A stretch of 64,000 nucleotides of DNA from Novosphingobium sediminis (GTDB lineage: Bacteria; Pseudomonadota; Alphaproteobacteria; Sphingomonadales; Sphingomonadaceae), in assembly GCF_007991615.1 (NCBI RefSeq), contig NZ_BJYR01000002.1, positions 240,572 to 304,571 of the forward strand, written 5' to 3'. The notes beneath the pieces were generated by a model. It saw only the letters and a program-made list of their open reading frames with translations, was not told the DNA's origin and searched no databases. Below are positions 53,042 to 61,748 of this stretch, in pieces; the first letter of the stretch is position 1; each line of letters begins with the position of its first letter. The position numbers were made by a program, and so were the translations under genes.

Positions 53042-54307
53042 ATGCCCTTTGCATTTTCGCGCTCGGTCGATCCCCATGTCGATCTGTCGTCGCTCGACGC
53101 CTTCAATAATGGCGCGCCATTCGAGACTTTTGCGCGCATGCGCCGCGAGGATCCGATGGCGTGGTCCGAAATGACGAGCGGCGAAAAAGGCTTCTGGTCG
53201 GTGACGCGCCATGCCGATCTGCTTGAGCTCAACCGGCAGGCCGATCTCCTCTCTTCCGCGCGCGGTATCCGCATGGAAGATCAGACCATGGAGGAAGTGG
53301 AGGCGCGCAAGACCTTCCAGGAAACCGACGCGCCGCACCATCGCGGCTTCCGCGCGCTTGTCTCCAAGGCTTTCGCCAAAGGCACGGTTGCCCAGTTCGA
53401 GGACCAGATCCGCAAGATCGTCACCGAACTGCTCGATGTCGCGCTGGAGGAAGGCGAGTTCGACGCTGTCGACCGGATCGCCCGGCGCCTGCCGATGCAG
53501 ATGCTCGCGCAGATCATGGGTGTGCCGCAGGAAGACGGACCGTGGCTCGTCGAAAAGGGCGACGCGCTGATCTCCAATGCGGACCCGGATTACACCGATT
53601 TCGTCGTTGATCAGCTCGACGGCGATGCCTACCGCATGCTGCCGTTCCGCTCGCCTGCCGCCGTCGACCTGTTCGACTATGCGAACAAGTTATTGGACCG
53701 CATGGACGCGGGCGAACAGATCGGCGTGCTCAATCTGGTGCGCGAGAAGACCAACAGCGGCACGCAAATGTCGCGCGACGAATTCCGCAACTTCTTCTGC
53801 CTGCTGGTCGCCGCCGGAAACGACACGACGCGCTATTCGATCTCGGCGACCATCCATGCGCTCGCCAATGATCCGGCGCTGCTGAAGCGGCTGCAGGCTG
53901 GCGAATTCCACAGCTGGGAAGGCGCGGTCGACGAGATGATCCGCTATGCCTCGCCCACCACGCACTTTCGCCGCACCGCGACGCGCGATTTCACCTTCCA
54001 TGACAAGCAGGTGCGCGAAGGCGACAAGGTGCTGCTGTGGTTCATTTCGGGCAACCGCGACGAGACCGCGATTGCCGATCCCTACCGCATCGACCTTGGC
54101 CGGGAGCGCAATCCGTTCCTGTCGTTCGGCCAAGGCGGCCCGCATATCTGCCTCGGCATGTGGCTGGCGAAGCTCGAAGTCGCCATCGTCATGCAGGAAC
54201 TGGCGAAGCGCCTGACCGCCATCGAGCAAGTGCGCGACCATGCCTTTTTGCGCAGCAACTTCATTCACGGCATAAAGCATCTGCCGGTTCGCGTAACGGC
54301 GCGCTGA
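53042..54307 (+). CDS. Cytochrome P450
   Basis: A 421-residue soluble bacterial P450. The I-helix oxygen-activation motif is VAAGNDTTRYSI, the ExxR motif is in VDEMIRYASP, and the heme ligand Cys370 is in FGQGGPHICLGMW. The layout resembles bacterial CYPs of the terpene and steroid hydroxylase groups. AGGAGAGG precedes the ATG. No ferredoxin or reductase gene is nearby. It is followed after 11 bases by the glutamine-synthetase-like gene and then an aldehyde dehydrogenase, so it probably hydroxylates or dealkylates an amine or its gamma-glutamyl derivative; P450s also start cyclic amine breakdown in mycobacteria. Confidence 0.92.
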   Translation: MPFAFSRSVDPHVDLSSLDAFNNGAPFETFARMRREDPMAWSEMTSGEKGFWSVTRHADLLELNRQADLLSSARGIRMEDQTMEEVEARKTFQETDAPHHRGFRALVSKAFAKGTVAQFEDQIRKIVTELLDVALEEGEFDAVDRIARRLPMQMLAQIMGVPQEDGPWLVEKGDALISNADPDYTDFVVDQLDGDAYRMLPFRSPAAVDLFDYANKLLDRMDAGEQIGVLNLVREKTNSGTQMSRDEFRNFFCLLVAAGNDTTRYSISATIHALANDPALLKRLQAGEFHSWEGAVDEMIRYASPTTHFRRTATRDFTFHDKQVREGDKVLLWFISGNRDETAIADPYRIDLGRERNPFLSFGQGGPHICLGMWLAKLEVAIVMQELAKRLTAIEQVRDHAFLRSNFIHGIKHLPVRVTAR

Positions 54308-54318
54308 AGGGGAGAGTA

Positions 54319-55644
54319 ATGAACCGCATGTCCAAGATCGCTCCGGGCGAAGTACGCGCCGAAGGTTTCGAACGCTGCCGCATCCTCTTCGCAGACCAGC
54401 TCAATCTCGCGCGCGGCAAGTATGTGCCGATGAGCGAGGCGAGCAAAGGCCACGCCCGGATGTGCGTCGGCACGTTCGCGGTGACCTATGACAAGGCTCT
54501 GGTGGCGGCCCCCGGCGGCGGTCTCCTCACCGGTCTGCCCGACATGGAGGTCGCTTTCGACCCGGCGGACCTGCGCCCGTCGTGGGAAGCGAACACGCAG
54601 ATCGCACTTGGTTCGCTGCGCTTCCAGAACGAACCCTTCGCGTTGTGCGGCCGCTCGGCATTGGCCCGCGCGATCGAGGCGTGGCGCGCGCGCGGGCTCG
54701 ATCCGATGGTCGGGATCGAGATGGAAGCCTATGTCTTCCAGCGCGGGGCAGACGGCGGCTGGGTTCCCTATGACACCCCCGGTGCGTTCGTTTATGGCAC
54801 TGGCCCCTTCGCCGATCCGGCCGGGTTGATCGAGGAAGTGTGGGCAACCGCGGCAGCTTGCGGCATTCCCATCGAATCCATCAACGCCGAATACGACGCA
54901 CCGCAATTCGAGCTGACCTTGCGCTATGCCGATGCGATGAAGGCGGCAGACGATGCGTTCCTGTTCCGCCAGATGGCACGCGAAGTGCTCTACAAGCGCG
55001 GCTACCTGCTCTCGTTCCTGCCCAAGCCCTTTGCCGAAAAAAGCGGCAGCGGGCTGCACTTCAACCTGAGCTTCATGCAAAAGGACGGCAGCAACGTTTT
55101 CGCCAACGACGTTGCGAGCGGCCAGCTTTCGCCCACGATGCAGGGCGCGATTGCGGGCATGCTGCACCACCATGAGGCGCTTTCCGCAATCATGGCGCCG
55201 CTGACGCAAAGCTACGCACGGCTCCAGCCCGCGAGCCTTTCGGGCTACTGGGCCAACTGGGGCATCGATCACCGCAGCGTCACCGTGCGCGTCTCGGCTG
55301 AAACCGGCCCCGCCGCCCGTATCGAACACCGCCTCGCCGATTGCGCAGCAAGCCCCTATTTTGCAATGGCCGCGCTGCTGCAGGCCGGCCTGCTCGGCCT
55401 CGAGAACGGCTATGAACTGCCGGGTGAGGAAGTTAACGACGGACTTGAGACGATCAGCACTGATCGCCACACCCCGCACGATCTCGGCTCTGCGCTCGAT
55501 GCGCTGGAGGCTGACACCGTGCTCTCCGCCGCAATCGGGCAGGAGCTTGTCGACAACTTCATCGCGATCAAGCGCGAGGAAGTGCGCATCCTTGAAGGCA
55601 AGTCCGCCGAGGAGCAGACCGCCTACTACCTGCACTACATCTGA
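54319..55644 (+). CDS. Glutamine synthetase family protein (gamma-glutamyl-amine ligase, PuuA/AtdA1-like)
   Basis: A 441-residue protein of the glutamine synthetase superfamily. Metal and substrate residues are seen in GIEMEAYVFQ, the NAEYDAPQFELTLRYADAMKAADD segment, SGSGLHFNLSF and RIEHRLADCAASPYFAMAALL. True glutamine synthetases of this order carry a longer N-terminal part with an adenylylation site; this shorter type joins glutamate to amines, as in putrescine (PuuA), isopropylamine and aniline pathways. The ATG at 54319 follows GGGGAGAG. It lies between a P450 and an aldehyde dehydrogenase, with an amidotransferase gene upstream. The amine is unknown. Confidence 0.88.
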   Translation: MNRMSKIAPGEVRAEGFERCRILFADQLNLARGKYVPMSEASKGHARMCVGTFAVTYDKALVAAPGGGLLTGLPDMEVAFDPADLRPSWEANTQIALGSLRFQNEPFALCGRSALARAIEAWRARGLDPMVGIEMEAYVFQRGADGGWVPYDTPGAFVYGTGPFADPAGLIEEVWATAAACGIPIESINAEYDAPQFELTLRYADAMKAADDAFLFRQMAREVLYKRGYLLSFLPKPFAEKSGSGLHFNLSFMQKDGSNVFANDVASGQLSPTMQGAIAGMLHHHEALSAIMAPLTQSYARLQPASLSGYWANWGIDHRSVTVRVSAETGPAARIEHRLADCAASPYFAMAALLQAGLLGLENGYELPGEEVNDGLETISTDRHTPHDLGSALDALEADTVLSAAIGQELVDNFIAIKREEVRILEGKSAEEQTAYYLHYI

Positions 55645-55652
55645 GAGCAACC

Positions 55653-57113
55653 ATGCGCGACCGCATCGATATCGACGGCATTTCCGTCTCGCCCGACCAC
55701 TTCATCGGCGGCCAGCGCGTCACTTCGGCGGAAACGTTCGAAACGCGCTGCCCGTTTGATTGGGACCGCAAGCTTGCCGACATGGCGCGGGGCAATGCGG
55801 AAACGGCAGCGCTTGCTGCAGAGGCTGCAAGTGCAGCATTTCCCGCCTGGGCCGCGCTGACTGCCGCTGAACGCGGGGCCTATCTGCACCGGCTCGCGGA
55901 CTTGATCGAGGCCAATGTCGAGAAGCTCGCCATGGTCGAATGCCTCGACATGGGGATGCTGCTCGAAAGCCTGCGGCTGCGGGTTATCCTGCGCGGTGCG
56001 GCCAATTTCCGAAACTACGCCGACCTTGCCACGAACCACGAGGAGCGCGTCTGGTCCTCGCGCGGTACGCTCAACCGCGTGATCCGCATGCCGGCTGGCC
56101 CGGCGCTCATCATCACCCCGTGGAATGCGCCTTTCATGCTATCCACCTGGAAGTGCGCCCCTGCCCTCGCGGCGGGCAACACGGTGATCCTGAAGCCTGC
56201 CGACTGGTCGCCGCTGTCGGCCTCTGTGCTGGCAGATCTGATCGCCGAGGCGGGCTTCCCGGCGGGTGTGTTCAACATCGTGCAGGGCCTTGGCGCGGAG
56301 CTTGGCAACGCGCTCACCTCAGACCCCCGCATCAAGCGCATCAGCTTCACCGGCTCGGTCCCCACCGCGCGGATCATCGGCAAGGCGGCGGCGGAAAACA
56401 TCGTCCCCTTCACGGCGGAACTTGGCGGCAAGTCCCCCCTTCTCGTCTTCGCCGATGCCGATCTCGATGCTGCTGCCAAGAAGGCGGCCGGACAGTTCGA
56501 TGACAGCGGGCAGGTCTGCATGGCCGGCACGCGCATCATCGTCGAGGAAAGCATCAAGGACGCGTTCCTCGAGAAGTTTCATGCCTATACGGATGCGCAG
56601 GTCATGGGTGACAGCCGCGATGCGGCGACCACGATGTCGGCCCTCATCCACCCCATCCATGCTGACCGCGTACTCGGTTTCATCGACCGCGCCCGCGCTG
56701 CGGGGGACACCATCGTGCGCGGCGGCAAGCGCTTCAGGGAAGGCGCGAACTGGATCGAGCCGACGCTGATTGTTCCCAAGGACAACCAGAGCGAAGTCGT
56801 CCAGAACGAAGTATTCGGCCCCGTCCTCACCTTCCAGACTTTCAGGGACGAAGCCGAAGGCGTCGCGCTCGCCAATTCCACCGCCTATGGCCTGTCAGGC
56901 ATCGTCTACACCGGCAGCGAAGAGCGCGCCCAGCGTGTTGGCCGGTTGGTGCGCGGCGGCACGGTGTGGGTGAACACCTTCCTCGTGCGCGATCTCACCG
57001 CACCGTTCGGCGGCATCGGCATTTCCGGGATCGGGCGTGAAGGCGGCGACTACGCGCTCGACTTCCACTCGGACCTGAAGACGCTGCAGATCCTTGAGGG
57101 CAGTGTAGCCTAG
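55653..57113 (+). CDS. NAD(P)-dependent aldehyde dehydrogenase
   Basis: A 486-residue aldehyde dehydrogenase. The cofactor region is PAGPALIITPWNAPFMLSTWKCAPALAAGN, the catalytic Glu is in FTAELGGKSPLLVF and the catalytic Cys in DDSGQVCMAGTRIIVEES. It resembles the HpaE (5-carboxymethyl-2-hydroxymuconate semialdehyde) and PuuC branches and could oxidise either a ring-cleavage semialdehyde or an amine-derived aldehyde; both fit the neighbours. It starts nine bases after the ligase gene and its stop codon overlaps the stop of the convergent TetR gene. Confidence 0.92.
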   Translation: MRDRIDIDGISVSPDHFIGGQRVTSAETFETRCPFDWDRKLADMARGNAETAALAAEAASAAFPAWAALTAAERGAYLHRLADLIEANVEKLAMVECLDMGMLLESLRLRVILRGAANFRNYADLATNHEERVWSSRGTLNRVIRMPAGPALIITPWNAPFMLSTWKCAPALAAGNTVILKPADWSPLSASVLADLIAEAGFPAGVFNIVQGLGAELGNALTSDPRIKRISFTGSVPTARIIGKAAAENIVPFTAELGGKSPLLVFADADLDAAAKKAAGQFDDSGQVCMAGTRIIVEESIKDAFLEKFHAYTDAQVMGDSRDAATTMSALIHPIHADRVLGFIDRARAAGDTIVRGGKRFREGANWIEPTLIVPKDNQSEVVQNEVFGPVLTFQTFRDEAEGVALANSTAYGLSGIVYTGSEERAQRVGRLVRGGTVWVNTFLVRDLTAPFGGIGISGIGREGGDYALDFHSDLKTLQILEGSVA

Positions 57114-57760
57114 GCAGGCTGGAAGCTGCGCACGATATCGATGAACGAGCGGATCGCGATATGCTCAACCGCAGGCATCCGCTGCGCAAACGGCATCTGA
57201 TATCCGGCAAAAACGGTGAGGCCTTCCATCGAGGCCGAGATGAACAGCCCAAGGTCGAGCCGGTCCTTCTCGGGCAGATCGGGCCGCATTTCCGCGATGA
57301 TCTCGATCAGCGGCGCGCGGGCGCGGTCGTAAAGTTCGTGGACACGTTCGTAGACAAACGCATCGTGGTTCGCGAGCGCCCAAAGTTCCGGGAACAGCCG
57401 CGTTGTCTTCTTGCTGCCAATGTCTTCGATGATGAGGTTGCACAGCCGTGTCAGGCGCTCTTCCGGCTCAAGTCCCGGCGCGTGGACGATGGCGCCGAAC
57501 TCGACTTCGTAGCTGCTGATAACCGCGTTGAGCAGCTCGCGGACGAGATCCTCACGGGTCGGGTAGTGGTAGGTAAGATTACCGAGACGCATGCCGCAGG
57601 CACCGGCGATTCGGCGCATCGACATGGCGCGGTAGCCTTCCTCGATCAGGATGTGCAGCGCGGTACGCAAGATCAGCTCTCGCGTTTCATACCCCTTCGC
57701 ATACCCACCCTCACGCCCGGGCATAAGCAGGTCAGTGACCAGCTTCGGAACGCCATCCAT
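57110..57760 (-). CDS. TetR family transcriptional regulator
   Basis: A 216-residue TetR-type repressor. The helix-turn-helix reads ILRTALHILIEEGYRAMSMRRIAGACGMRLGNLTYHYPTREDLV. The start at MDGVPKL has GGAG six bases upstream; longer in-frame extensions run into the promoter. Its stop overlaps the aldehyde dehydrogenase stop by two bases. It is divergent, across 154 bases, from the amine dehydrogenase operon and probably represses it until an amine or product binds. TTGACA at 57841-57846 in this gap is a possible -35 box. Confidence 0.9.
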   Translation of the reverse strand: MDGVPKLVTDLLMPGREGGYAKGYETRELILRTALHILIEEGYRAMSMRRIAGACGMRLGNLTYHYPTREDLVRELLNAVISSYEVEFGAIVHAPGLEPEERLTRLCNLIIEDIGSKKTTRLFPELWALANHDAFVYERVHELYDRARAPLIEIIAEMRPDLPEKDRLDLGLFISASMEGLTVFAGYQMPFAQRMPAVEHIAIRSFIDIVRSFQPA

Positions 57761-57914
57761 CTGTATCTCCAGCATTTTCCTGCGGAACCACATAAACCTA
57801 GCGCAGAACGAAATTATGTCCAACGTCCAAATTAGGACAGTTGACAATTTTATGAGGTTTAGGCCAATTTGTGAGCGGGAAAGCGGGGTCCATCCGCTTT
57901 GAAAGGGAAAGAAA

Positions 57915-59096
57915 ATGCGATCAATCGCACCTGTGCTGGCGTCCGCCCTCTACGCAATTGCCGCAGTGGCCTCGCCCGCAGTCGCGGCTGAAAACCGCTT
58001 CCCGCAGCCGCTCGCGGAAGAGAGCCTGCCGAGCGTGGCGAAGCTCCCCGCTACCTGGCCTCAGAGCTGGGTCACGATCCACGATTTCCACTTCGGCGCA
58101 ATTCTGGATGGCCGCGTAGCGGTGGTCGATACCGCTGATCCGGTGCAGCCGCTGAAGGGCCTTGTCCGCGCGGCGCAGTTTGCCAACCTGCTGATCGCCA
58201 AGGACAAGGGCGAACTCTACACCGCCGAGACGTTCTATACCCGCCTCACCCGCGGTGAGCGGACCGATGCGATCACCATCTGGGACACCGCCACGCTCCA
58301 GCCCAAGGGCGAGATCCTGCTGCCCGGCGGCAAGCGCCAGCAATCGGTGACGTATCCGCACCTGTTCCAGTTCAGCAACGGCGGCAAGTGGGCGCTTGTC
58401 GCCAACTTCACCCCGGCGCAATCGGTCACCGTGGTCGACCTCGCCGCGCGCAAGGTGCTGAATGAGATTGACCTCCCCGGCTGCTCGCAGATCTACCCGA
58501 CCGGCGAGCGCGGCTTCACCAGCCTCTGCGCAGATGGTTCGCTGTTCAGCGTTGCGCTCGATGCGAATGGTGCAGCGGCTTCCTCGAAGTCGGTCGTCAA
58601 GGTGCAGGACATCGACAACCAGCCCCTGTTCAGCACCCCCGCAATGGTGGGGACGACGGCGTGGTTCGTGAGCTTCCACGGCATGGTGCAGGGCTTCGAT
58701 CTTTCGGGCACTGTCGCCAAGCCCATCCCCGGCACCTTCAGCGTCGGCACCGCAGAAGGCGGCGCGCCCGAATGGCGTCCCGGCGGCTGGCAGGTCATCA
58801 ACAGTGATGCGTCCGGCAAGCTCTATGTGCTGATGAGCCCCTACGGCAAGGAAGGCACACACAAGGACGGCGGCACCGAAGTCTGGGTCGTCGATCCCGC
58901 GAAAAAGGCCCGCACCCTGCGCATTCCGCTCAAGGGCCAGACCCTTGCGATCGCGGTGACCAAGGAAAGCACACCGCATCTGGTGGCGGCGCAGGCGAGC
59001 GGCGAGATCGACATCTTTGACGCGGCGACCGGCGCTTTCGTGCGTTCGCTTGGCGCGACAGTCGCGGCCAATCCGATCCTGATCCAGGTGCCCTGA
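57915..59096 (+). CDS. mauB: Amine dehydrogenase large (beta-propeller) subunit, TTQ type
   Basis: A 393-residue periplasmic subunit with a clear signal peptide (LASALYAIAAVASPAVAAEN). It has the seven-bladed beta-propeller repeats of the methylamine/aromatic amine dehydrogenase heavy chain, for example WVTIHDFHFGAILDGRVAVVDTADP, GERTDAITIWDTATLQPKGEI, GRAYV-like closure with EVWVVDPAKKART and IDIFDAATGAFVRSLG. It binds the small subunit that carries the quinone cofactor. Position at the head of a B-E-D-A gene order is diagnostic for mau/aau operons. Aromatic versus methylamine specificity cannot be decided; AauB is an equally valid name. Confidence 0.88.
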   Translation: MRSIAPVLASALYAIAAVASPAVAAENRFPQPLAEESLPSVAKLPATWPQSWVTIHDFHFGAILDGRVAVVDTADPVQPLKGLVRAAQFANLLIAKDKGELYTAETFYTRLTRGERTDAITIWDTATLQPKGEILLPGGKRQQSVTYPHLFQFSNGGKWALVANFTPAQSVTVVDLAARKVLNEIDLPGCSQIYPTGERGFTSLCADGSLFSVALDANGAAASSKSVVKVQDIDNQPLFSTPAMVGTTAWFVSFHGMVQGFDLSGTVAKPIPGTFSVGTAEGGAPEWRPGGWQVINSDASGKLYVLMSPYGKEGTHKDGGTEVWVVDPAKKARTLRIPLKGQTLAIAVTKESTPHLVAAQASGEIDIFDAATGAFVRSLGATVAANPILIQVP

Positions 59097-59584
59097 TGGC
59101 TGCACTGGCCCTCTTCTGCGCGGCGCTGCTGGCAGCCTCGGCGGTGCACAAGGCGCTGGAGCGCGGGCGCCTGATCGAGGCGACCGCTCGGCTGACCGGC
59201 GTCAGCCCGGTACCGGCGCAACTGCTGCTGATCCACGCAGGAACGCTGGAACTCGTCGCGGCGGGATGCCTGCTGGTCCCGCCGCTGCGCACCGCCGGAG
59301 CGGTGATCGCCGCGCTGGTGTGGAGTTCCTACGCGCTCGCCCTCGCGCGCCGCCGCGGTGAGACGCTCGACTGCGGGTGCGACCTTGCCGCGCGCAGCAA
59401 GCCGGTCACCACCGCGATTGTCTTGCGGGCGGCAGGTCTTGCCGTGCTGGCCGGCATCGTCGCGCTAACACCGGACACTCCCTTCACGCTCGATGCGCCG
59501 TTTGCGGCGGCCGGGCTTCTCGCACTCTACCTCGGCGCCAGCGAGCTTCTCGCCATCCCCGCGCCGCAATGGAAGGCAGCATGA
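59096..59584 (+). CDS. mauE: MauE-like membrane protein for amine dehydrogenase maturation
   Basis: A 162-residue integral membrane protein with four hydrophobic segments, of the MauE/DoxX-like type. A CGCDLAARSK segment lies between helices 2 and 3. MauE works with MauD to form the many disulfide bonds of the amine dehydrogenase small subunit. The start overlaps the large-subunit stop (TGATG) and the stop overlaps the MauD-like start, so the genes are translationally coupled. Confidence 0.87.
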   Translation: MAALALFCAALLAASAVHKALERGRLIEATARLTGVSPVPAQLLLIHAGTLELVAAGCLLVPPLRTAGAVIAALVWSSYALALARRRGETLDCGCDLAARSKPVTTAIVLRAAGLAVLAGIVALTPDTPFTLDAPFAAAGLLALYLGASELLAIPAPQWKAA

Positions 59585-60186
59585 TGCTGACAAGCCAGAT
59601 CCTCCTCTGGACGGCGGTGATCGTTCAGGCCCTGCTGATCGCCGCACTCGCGCGCCAGGTCGGCGTGCTGCACGAACGGATTGCCCCCGCCGGTGCGCTC
59701 ACGCTGCACCAGAAGGTCGCGCTGGGCGAAAAGGCCACGCCGATGACTCTTGCCGACATGAACGGCGTCGGCGTCGCCATTGGCGGGCAGCGTCAGGGCC
59801 GCAGCCAGCTGCTGTTCTTCGCCTCGCCCGATTGCCCGATGTGCAAATCGCTGCTCCCCATCGTGCGCAGCGCCGCGCGCGCCGAAGCGGGCTGGCTCGA
59901 CATCGTGGTGGCAGGTGACGGCGGCAAGCCGGGCTACCTCGCGATGGTGCGCGATCATGGTTTGGATGCCATGCCGGTCGTGCTTTCCGAAGCGCTTGGC
60001 CGCGCTTTCGGCGTATCCAAGTTGCCCTATGCCGTGCTGCTCGACGAGGAAGGACGCGTTGCGTCGCTCGGCCTCGTCAACAGCCGCGAACACCTTGAAA
60101 GCCTGTTTGAGGCAAAGGAACGGGGCGTCGCCTCGATCCAGGAATTTCTCGCCCGCCGCCAGGCGCACAACCATCAGGAGGCCTGA
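59581..60186 (+). CDS. mauD: MauD-like thioredoxin-fold maturation protein
   Basis: A 201-residue protein anchored by one N-terminal helix (LLWTAVIVQALLIAALA) with a periplasmic thioredoxin-like domain. The redox motif is CPMC (Cys85, Cys88) in FFASPDCPMCKSLLP, and the cis-Pro region follows in SKLPYAVLLDEEG. MauD is needed for correct disulfide formation in the small subunit. It overlaps MauE by four bases (ATGATG) and is followed after three bases by the small-subunit gene. Confidence 0.9.
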   Translation: MMLTSQILLWTAVIVQALLIAALARQVGVLHERIAPAGALTLHQKVALGEKATPMTLADMNGVGVAIGGQRQGRSQLLFFASPDCPMCKSLLPIVRSAARAEAGWLDIVVAGDGGKPGYLAMVRDHGLDAMPVVLSEALGRAFGVSKLPYAVLLDEEGRVASLGLVNSREHLESLFEAKERGVASIQEFLARRQAHNHQEA

Positions 60187-60189
60187 CCC

Positions 60190-60768
60190 ATGGCGCGTTT
60201 CGACAAGATTACCGAAAACCTTGCGCGCGGGATCGCCCGGGGCACCTCGCGCCGCTCGCTGCTGGCATGGCTTGGCGCCGGCATGACAGGCGCGGCCTCC
60301 ATTCCGCTCCTGCCCGTTGCTCGCGCAGCCACGCCGCCTGCGCCAGAAGCCCCGCATGGGCCGCACGGCGCCGGAGCAACCCGCCCCGCGATCGTTTCCG
60401 GCCTCGGACAGGATCCGGGCGACCGTTCGAGCTGCGACTACTGGCGCTATTGCGCGATCGACGGTTTCCTCTGCTCGTGCTGCGGCGGCTCGGTCAACAC
60501 CTGCCCGCCGGGCACCGAAATGTCGCCGATTACCTGGATCGGTACCTGCACCAACCCGGCAGACGGCCGCGCCTATGTGATCAGCTACAACGATTGCTGC
60601 GGCACCTCCTCGTGCGGGCAGTGCCTGTGCAACCGCAACGAAGGCGATCGCCCGCAGGTCCGTCCGCAGTCGAACAACGACTACAACTGGTGCCTCGGCT
60701 CGGAGAGCTCGGTCTACAACTGCTCGGTGGCTGCGGTCATCGGCGTCGCGCTCCCGGCGGCAAAATGA
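60190..60768 (+). CDS. mauA: Amine dehydrogenase small subunit carrying tryptophan tryptophylquinone (TTQ)
   Basis: A 192-residue precursor with a Tat signal (SRRSLLAWLGAGMTGAAS), as expected for a subunit exported to the periplasm. The mature part is extremely Cys-rich (14 Cys, CDYWRYCAIDGFLCSCCGG onward). Trp116 (PITWIGTC) and Trp167 (NDYNWCLG) are 51 residues apart, the same spacing as Trp57 and Trp108 that form TTQ in methylamine dehydrogenase. The enzyme oxidises primary amines to aldehydes and ammonia, giving electrons to a small periplasmic electron carrier. Whether the substrate is methylamine or an arylalkylamine is not clear, but the neighbours favour aromatic amines. Confidence 0.92.
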   Translation: MARFDKITENLARGIARGTSRRSLLAWLGAGMTGAASIPLLPVARAATPPAPEAPHGPHGAGATRPAIVSGLGQDPGDRSSCDYWRYCAIDGFLCSCCGGSVNTCPPGTEMSPITWIGTCTNPADGRAYVISYNDCCGTSSCGQCLCNRNEGDRPQVRPQSNNDYNWCLGSESSVYNCSVAAVIGVALPAAK

Positions 60769-61238
60769 AGCGTTCGGCTTCCCTCGCGCTCGTCGGCGCT
60801 GGCGCTGCGGCTCTCGGCGCCCTCACGCTGCCGGTGCACGCAGCGGCTGATGGCGCGGCGATCTTTGGCCGGTGTGCTGCCTGCCACACCAAGACCGGCG
60901 CCGGTGTCCCCGGCGTGTTCCCGCCGCTCGGCGAGGATTTCCGCGTGATGGCCTCGAGTGATGCCGGTCGCCGCTATCTCGGGCTGGTCGTCATTCGCGG
61001 CGTCAGCGGGCCGATCAAGGTCGGCGGCAAGCCCTATGCCGGGGTGATGCCCGCACAGGCCACGCTCGATGATGCCTCGGTTGCGGCGGTGCTCAACCAT
61101 GTCGGCACCGAAATCGCCAAGACCGGCCCCGCCTTCAAGCCCTTCGCCGAAGGTGAAGTCGCTACGATCCGCGCAGGCGGTGCGGCGCTTTCGGCGCAGG
61201 ATGTCGGCAAGCTCCACGCCGGAGCGGGCGGGCAATGA
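60765..61238 (+). CDS. Monoheme cytochrome c
   Basis: A 157-residue exported class I cytochrome c with a signal peptide (GAGAAALGALTLPVHAAA), a heme site CAACH (Cys37, Cys40, His41) and a probable axial Met in YAGVMPAQ. It overlaps the small-subunit stop by four bases (ATGA) and probably takes electrons from the amine dehydrogenase, as in the aau cluster of Alcaligenes where a cytochrome c gene follows aauA. The C-terminal extension of about 45 residues has no recognised motif. Confidence 0.88.
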   Translation: MKRSASLALVGAGAAALGALTLPVHAAADGAAIFGRCAACHTKTGAGVPGVFPPLGEDFRVMASSDAGRRYLGLVVIRGVSGPIKVGGKPYAGVMPAQATLDDASVAAVLNHVGTEIAKTGPAFKPFAEGEVATIRAGGAALSAQDVGKLHAGAGGQ

Positions 61239-61711
61239 AGCTCGGTCGCCTCACCCTGCTGGTCGCCCTCCCGCTTGGCCTCGCGCTGGCGGCGGGCGCT
61301 GCCGTCAGGGCAGATGAGGCGGCAATCCCCGGCGTGCGCGATGCCTATCAGGCGCGCACCGATTACCAACTCAAGTGCCAGGGCTGCCACCGCCCGGATG
61401 GCAGCGGCGACGATCATTCCAACCCGCCGATGCGCGGCATTGTTGCCCGGTTCCTGAGTGTGCCCGGCGGGCGCGAGTTCATCGGCCGGGTGCCGGGTGT
61501 TGCCACGGTCGATCTGCCCGACGACCGGCTCGCCAATCTTGTAAACTGGACCATCTACAGGTTCGATCCGGCGCATGTGCCGGGGAACTTCCAGCCCTAC
61601 ACGGCTGAAGAGATCGGGCGTCTCCGTCAAAATCCGCTCCGCCTCGAACGCGCCGCTACAAGAGCGCGACTGGTGGCCGGTTTTGCCAAGACGCATGGTG
61701 CTCAACAATAA
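61235..61711 (+). CDS. Second exported cytochrome c-like protein
   Basis: A 158-residue protein with a signal peptide (LLVALPLGLALAAGAAVRA) and one heme-binding motif CQGCH (Cys48, Cys51, His52); Met in SNPPMRGIV may be the axial ligand. It overlaps the first cytochrome by four bases (ATGA). It could be a second electron carrier or assist TTQ formation. It is monoheme and therefore is not itself a MauG-type di-heme enzyme. Confidence 0.82.
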   Translation: MKLGRLTLLVALPLGLALAAGAAVRADEAAIPGVRDAYQARTDYQLKCQGCHRPDGSGDDHSNPPMRGIVARFLSVPGGREFIGRVPGVATVDLPDDRLANLVNWTIYRFDPAHVPGNFQPYTAEEIGRLRQNPLRLERAATRARLVAGFAKTHGAQQ

Positions 61712-61748
61712 TAATCAGCACGATTTGATAAGAAGCGAGGGAATAACC

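Noticed and set aside
51166..55644. Annotation as a complete putrescine (Puu) pathway
   Set aside because: No PuuB-type oxidase is present, the amidotransferase is GuaA-like and not the PuuD type, and an extradiol dioxygenase and P450 are interleaved.
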